Shown: positions 61,235 through 64,000 of the stretch, piece by piece
Numbering within the stretch: position 1 is the stretch's first letter
How the letters are laid out: each line of letters begins with the position of its first letter
From: JAGTRP01 sp035255045
GTDB taxonomy: Bacteria; Pseudomonadota; Gammaproteobacteria; Burkholderiales; Rhodocyclaceae
Assembly: GCA_035255045.1 (NCBI GenBank)
Contig: DATFAA010000019.1
Span: 25,392-89,391 of the forward strand
Direction of reading: 5' to 3'
DNA: 64,000 bases
Translations under genes and position numbers: made by a program
Notes under the pieces: model-generated
Seen by the model: the letters and a program-made list of their open reading frames with translations, nothing else
What the model was told of the DNA's origin: nothing
Database searches by the model: none

Positions 61235-62446
61235 TTATGCAGCCGGGTGTAGCTGGATCACCTCGGCGCCGGCTTTCAGCTGGTCCAGATAGTCCGCCCA
61301 CTGCTGCATCATCGCCCTGCGTTCCTTCAGGAACTTGGTCCGGTTGTAGGCGGTGCCCAGGGCATCCGGCACCTTGTGGGCCAGCTGGTGCTCAATCACC
61401 TCGGGCTTGCAGTGCAGTTCCTCATGCAGGATCGTCCGCGCCATGGCCCGGAAGCCATGCCCGGAAATTTCCGTCCGGGTGTCGTAGCCCATCCGCCGCA
61501 GGGCTGCATTCACCGCGGCATCGCTCATGGGCTTTTGCGGATCGCGCCCAGGAAAGACGTAGCGCCCATGGCCGGTCAGTGCGCGTAGCTCCCGCAGGAT
61601 GGCCACTGCCTGAGGAGCCAGGGGAACCAGATGCTCGGTCTTGGTTTTCGTCACCAGATACCGCCACTCCCCCTTCTCCAGGTCGAAGCCTGACCATTCC
61701 GCCTTCCGCAGTTCGCCGGGGCGGACAAAGAGCATTGGGGCCAGCAGTAGCGCTGACTTCACCACGAACGTCCCCCGGAACCCATCAATGGCCCGCAGCA
61801 GCTCCCCGGCCTCCTTGGGGGTCGTGATGGCAGCGAAGTGTTCGCCCCGAGCCGGCGGGATGGCTCCCTTCAAGTCTGGGCAGGGATCGCGTTCAGCTCT
61901 GCCGGTGGCGATAGCGTAGCGGAATGCCTGGCTAATTTCGCTCTTGACCTTGTGGGCGGTGTAGCGGGCGCCCCTGTCATCCACGCGCCGCAGGACGCCC
62001 AGCACTTCCGGGGCGGTAATCTCGGCAATGGGCCTGCCACCCAGCCACGGGAAGACATCCTTCTCTAGCCTGGCCAGGGCCTTCTTGTGCTGGGCCGGCT
62101 CCACCGTGGTCCGCCACTGCTCAAGCCACTCCCGGCAGATCACCTCAAAGGAATTTGCCGCCCGCAGCACTGTCGCGGCCTTCTGGGCTTTACGGCTCTC
62201 GCCGGGATCGATGTCATTGGCCAGCAGCTTGCGGGCTTCGTCCCGGCGTTCCCGGGCCTCCTTCAGCCCCACATCGGGATAGACGCCAAGGCTGATCCGC
62301 TTTTCCTTGCCCCCAAAGCGGTACTTGAGGCGCCACCACTTGCCCCCGCTGGGGGCAACTTCCAGGTAAAGCCCGCCACCATCAAAGAGCTTCTGGGCCT
62401 TCTCGGTGGGCTTGGCGTTGCGGATCGCGGTATCAGTCAGCGGCAT
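61235..62446 (-). CDS. int: P4-type tyrosine integrase
   Basis: A 403-residue tyrosine recombinase of the P4/CP4-57 family: an arm-binding N-terminus (LTDTAIRNAKPTEKAQKLFD, LYLEVAPSGGKWWRLKYRF), core-binding domain and catalytic residues R242 (VRPGELRKAEW), H330-x2-R333 (SGHGFRAMAR), H357 (QLAHKV) and nucleophile Y367 (AYNRTKF). Start ATG 62446 gives the classical family beginning; upstream codons of the longer frame run through repeat DNA. Sits next to tRNA-Leu(GAG), its presumed attachment site. Confidence 0.93.
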   Translation of the reverse strand: MPLTDTAIRNAKPTEKAQKLFDGGGLYLEVAPSGGKWWRLKYRFGGKEKRISLGVYPDVGLKEARERRDEARKLLANDIDPGESRKAQKAATVLRAANSFEVICREWLEQWRTTVEPAQHKKALARLEKDVFPWLGGRPIAEITAPEVLGVLRRVDDRGARYTAHKVKSEISQAFRYAIATGRAERDPCPDLKGAIPPARGEHFAAITTPKEAGELLRAIDGFRGTFVVKSALLLAPMLFVRPGELRKAEWSGFDLEKGEWRYLVTKTKTEHLVPLAPQAVAILRELRALTGHGRYVFPGRDPQKPMSDAAVNAALRRMGYDTRTEISGHGFRAMARTILHEELHCKPEVIEHQLAHKVPDALGTAYNRTKFLKERRAMMQQWADYLDQLKAGAEVIQLHPAA

Positions 62447-62447
62447 T

Positions 62448-62508
62448 TGGGGGCAACCTCCGTGCGGACTCGGCTTGTTGCCCCCTATGTTGCCCCCACC
62501 TGCCCCCG
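62448..62508. repeat. Repeats upstream of integrase, candidate arm-type sites
   Basis: GTTGCCCCC occurs at 62477-62485 and 62489-62497, TGCCCCC again at 62501-62507, and an inverted TGGGGGCAAC at 62448-62457. The direct copies are spaced about 12 nt apart. Their position between int and the tRNA end suits integrase/excisionase arm binding, and the inverted copy overlaps the int start region, so they may also regulate int. Confidence 0.5.
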
Positions 62509-62543
62509 GATTGCAATAGCACCCTTTGGAATGATTAGGACGC

Positions 62544-62585
62544 AAAAAAGGCCGGGAGCCTTGAAGTTACTTGGCTTGCCGGCCT
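62544..62585 (-). terminator. Intrinsic terminator downstream of tRNA-Leu, supplied by the element
   Basis: AGGCCGGGAGCC (62549-62560) pairs with GGCTTGCCGGCCT (62573-62585) around a 12-nt loop, and the minus strand continues into six U (62549-62544). It ends transcription of the tRNA-Val/tRNA-Leu unit 27 nt from the tRNA-Leu 3' end. Since it lies inside the element, it replaces the native one now found at 49035-49058. Confidence 0.75.
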
Positions 62586-62611
62586 ACTTTGAACTGCTTC
62601 GGAATGCTTTT

Positions 62612-62696
62612 TGGTGCCTTGGGCGAGACTCGAACTCGCACGGCTTGCGCCACTACCCCCTCAAGATAGCGTGTCTACCAATTTCACCACCAAGGC
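62612..62696 (-). tRNA. tRNA-Leu (anticodon GAG)
   Basis: 85 nt including an encoded CCA. The acceptor arms GCCTTGG and CCAAGGC pair, the anticodon stem CTATC/GGTAG encloses loop TTGAGGG with GAG at positions 34-36, a long variable arm typical of class II tRNAs follows and TTCGAGTCTC is the T loop. Its 3' end is the integration site of the element, which leaves the tRNA intact. Confidence 0.95.
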
Positions 62697-62698
62697 CC

Positions 62699-62774
62699 TG
62701 GTGCGTCCTGACGGGCTCGAACCGCCGACATCCAGCTTGTAAGGCTAGCGCTCTACCAACTGAGCTAAGAACGC
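62699..62774 (-). tRNA. tRNA-Val (anticodon TAC)
   Basis: 76 nt including CCA. The acceptor arms GCGTTCT and AGGACGC pair (one G-U), the D arm is GCTCAGTTGGTAGAGC, the anticodon stem CTAGC/GCTGG carries loop CTTACAA (TAC), and GGTTCGAGCCC forms the T loop. Two nucleotides upstream of tRNA-Leu and co-transcribed with it. Confidence 0.95.
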
Positions 62775-62784
62775 CGGGGCGCGG

Positions 62785-62815
62785 ATTATATCTCCGATGG
62801 GTGGAGGTGCGTCAA
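62785..62815 (-). promoter_or_regulatory. Promoter of the tRNA-Val/tRNA-Leu unit
   Basis: Minus-strand TTGACG (complement of 62810-62815) and a perfect TATAAT (complement of 62785-62790) with a 19-nt spacer. Predicted start about 62778, just ahead of the tRNA 5' end at 62774. The long spacer is the only weakness. Confidence 0.6.
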
Positions 62816-62821
62816 CGGCAT

Positions 62822-62852
62822 TCCGGGCCGAAGCCGTATGCCTCGGCCCGGA
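62822..62852 (-). terminator. Stem-loop after the CHRD gene
   Basis: TCCGGGCCGA (62822-62831) and TCGGCCCGGA (62843-62852) form a perfect 10-bp stem 10 nt after the stop of the leftward CHRD gene. There is no U-run, so it is a probable but not classical terminator separating it from the tRNA promoter. Confidence 0.5.
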
Positions 62853-62862
62853 GCGCTGCGAA

Positions 62863-63429
62863 TTACTTTCCGGTTCCGGCACGCCGGCGCCACCGGGGCG
62901 CCACCAAGCCCACCAGGGCGAGGCCGAGCAAGGCCATGGACGAGGGCTCGGGCACCGAGCCGCCAGGGGCGCTGCCGGTGATCTGGCCCCGGATTTCCCC
63001 ACCCGGGAAGCGCATGCTGTGGACATTCGCATACCACTTGCCGGCGGCCAGCTGCTGGAAATCGGCGGCGTCGATATTGGCGGAGCCCTTGAACTCGCCG
63101 GAGGTGCCCGGGGTTCCCAGCAGGCTCGCCGTGATCGGCACCTGGACGGGCGCATTTACCCCCGGAATGGCCGGCCCATGGAAGTGGGCGGCGGTCATGG
63201 TGGTAGTGAGCTTGCTGAAGGTGACATCCCAGGAGAACAGGTTGGTGTTGGGGTTCTGGTCGTTGCCGTCATCCACCGTCACCTGGGCGCTGCCGGTGCC
63301 GGCGGTGGGATTGGTGTGGGGAGGCACTTCCTGGGCGCCGTTCAGGATGCCGCCGCCGGTGAAGATGAGGGCGGCATGGGCGCTGGCGGCCAAGCCAGCC
63401 AGCAGCGATGTAGCAATCAGGCGTTTCAT
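62863..63429 (-). CDS. CHRD domain protein with PEP-CTERM anchor
   Basis: A 188-residue exported protein: signal peptide (about 1-20), CHRD domain (LNGAQEVPPHTNPTAGTGSA, TAAHFHGPA, GEFKGSANI, ANVHSMRFPGGEIRGQI) and C-terminal PEP-CTERM VPEPSSMALLGLALVGLVAP followed by Arg residues, a sorting signal for exosortase-dependent export. ATG 63429 has GAGGATCAAA upstream. CHRD proteins are extracellular with unknown catalytic role; the anchor implies an exopolysaccharide/exosortase system elsewhere in the genome. Confidence 0.9.
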   Translation of the reverse strand: MKRLIATSLLAGLAASAHAALIFTGGGILNGAQEVPPHTNPTAGTGSAQVTVDDGNDQNPNTNLFSWDVTFSKLTTTMTAAHFHGPAIPGVNAPVQVPITASLLGTPGTSGEFKGSANIDAADFQQLAAGKWYANVHSMRFPGGEIRGQITGSAPGGSVPEPSSMALLGLALVGLVAPRWRRRAGTGK

Positions 63430-63652
63430 TTTGATCCTCGTAGATTCGTTGGCGGCACCGGAGGATCGGGAACGCAAGAACTACGCCCCAGGCAGCCAAG
63501 GGGCTGTTTCCATGGGTTTTTGCGGGGAATCGGGCGGAAACGGGGCGGCCCCGTGTAAAGGGGACCGACAGGGAGTCGGGCGGATTCGGGGTCGTGGCGG
63601 CCGATGGACGCGACCTCCTGGCGGCACGGCGCCAGCGACCCCGACAGTCAGC

Positions 63653-63862
63653 TCAAGAGATGGATTCCTCTTCCCGTTCCTTCTCGACCGGGCTTTGGAT
63701 GCGGCCCTTGAAGTCGGAATAGGCCTTCTCTTCGGATTGGCGGCGAGCGGTGACGGCTTCTTCCGGCGGCGCGACCTTGCCGGTCTTGCCGCTGGCCGTC
63801 CCCTTGCCTTCGGTGCTTTGCTTCGCTGCACCCGAGCGTCTTTCCATCATCCAGTAGCACAT
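63653..63862 (-). CDS. Small charged hypothetical protein
   Basis: A 69-residue Lys/Glu/Arg-rich protein starting MCYWMMERRSG from ATG 63862, with GAGGAG eight nucleotides upstream (a GTG 9 nt earlier lies too close to it). Composition suggests a disordered or helical protein. No family recognised; coding status moderate. Confidence 0.5.
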   Translation of the reverse strand: MCYWMMERRSGAAKQSTEGKGTASGKTGKVAPPEEAVTARRQSEEKAYSDFKGRIQSPVEKEREEESIS

Positions 63863-63901
63863 GATCGCCACTCCTCATATCTGTGAGAACCAGGCGGGGG
63901 A

Positions 63902-64000
63902 TCATCTGCGGCCGGCGCGGACCGGCTCGCCCGAGGGGCGGGGCGGCCCGTAGCGGGACGCAAGATCATCGGCCCGCTGAGTAGGTTGACCGCCGGGATC
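63902..64000 (-). CDS. Possible C-terminal end of a gene running off the right edge
   Basis: An open minus-strand frame of 33 codons (ending PSGEPVRAGRR, stop at 63902-63904) extends to the window end. The length is too short to judge, and GC-rich frames are often open by chance, but it lies upstream of the small charged gene on the same strand with a plausible gap. Confidence 0.25.
   Translation of the reverse strand, partial: DPGGQPTQRADDLASRYGPPRPSGEPVRAGRR

Larger units (their letters stand above)
49094..62625. mobile_element. Integrated satellite-like element at tRNA-Leu(GAG)
   Basis: About 13.5 kb with lower and more uneven GC than its flanks. All genes run leftwards. From the tRNA: P4-type integrase, AlpA-like regulator, an unknown gene, a winged-helix initiator with iterons, DnaB-type helicase, an unknown gene, a tape-measure-like protein, then small membrane, lipoprotein and regulatory genes, an excisionase-like gene, and secreted cargo. 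No terminase, portal, capsid, baseplate or lysis gene was recognised. This composition suits a phage satellite or a plasmid-phage hybrid better than an intact prophage. Confidence 0.75.

Overview
The window is about 64 kb of GC-rich chromosomal DNA with densely packed genes. Bacteriohemerythrin, FNR/Dnr-type sites, a PEP-CTERM protein, cytochrome c4, CcoG and a FisR/persulfide dioxygenase pair together suggest a facultatively respiring betaproteobacterium, most likely of the Rhodocyclales (Azospira/Dechloromonas-like). The taxon is inferred; there is no rRNA in the window.

Layout. 0-4 kb: glycolate/glyoxylate-to-glycerate metabolism (glcD at the edge, glycerate 2-kinase, hydroxypyruvate isomerase) around a bacteriohemerythrin gene with a well-formed FNR-type promoter. 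4-7.5 kb: cobalamin adenosyltransferase, DAHP synthase, a PA0069-type radical SAM protein and cytochrome c4. 7.5-17.4 kb: a free-standing periplasmic PilJ/NarX-like sensor protein, the conserved tldD-nit-yhdP block, and glnE. 17.4-30.7 kb: an aminotransferase, a Crp/Fnr regulator, a marR-emrA-emrB efflux operon with a clear operator, two convergent paralogous histidine kinases, succinyl-CoA:acetate CoA-transferase, a lipoprotein and a LysR regulator. 30.8-32.5 kb: mtnA coupled to an Ald2-like class II aldolase, the signature of the methylthioadenosine-to-DHAP shunt. 32.5-38.7 kb: two tandem tartronate-semialdehyde-reductase-like genes with a LEA14-like lipoprotein, a PAS-PAS-PAS-GGDEF-EAL protein and a TIGR03118 beta-propeller. 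38.5-43.3 kb: an RND efflux operon with a strong palindromic operator. 43.4-49 kb: FisR (sulfane-sulfur sensing, sigma-54) divergent from persulfide dioxygenase-ccoG-DUF3365, then a TauE/SafE exporter.

49.1-62.6 kb is an integrated element of about 13.5 kb at the 3' end of tRNA-Leu(GAG). It has a P4-type integrase, AlpA-type regulators, a winged-helix initiator with four 20-bp iterons inside its own gene, a second DnaB helicase and a solitary phage tape-measure-like protein, followed by small membrane, lipoprotein and secreted cargo genes, all on the minus strand. No capsid, portal, terminase or lysis gene is seen, so it resembles a phage satellite more than a prophage. A degenerate copy of the tRNA 3' end and a displaced terminator mark the far boundary. 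To its right are tRNA-Leu, tRNA-Val, a CHRD/PEP-CTERM protein and a small unknown gene.

The best candidates for new biology are the satellite-like element with its lone tape-measure gene and iteron origin, the hairpin covering the Shine-Dalgarno of the PilJ-like gene, and the regulatory region shared by fisR and the persulfide dioxygenase operon.
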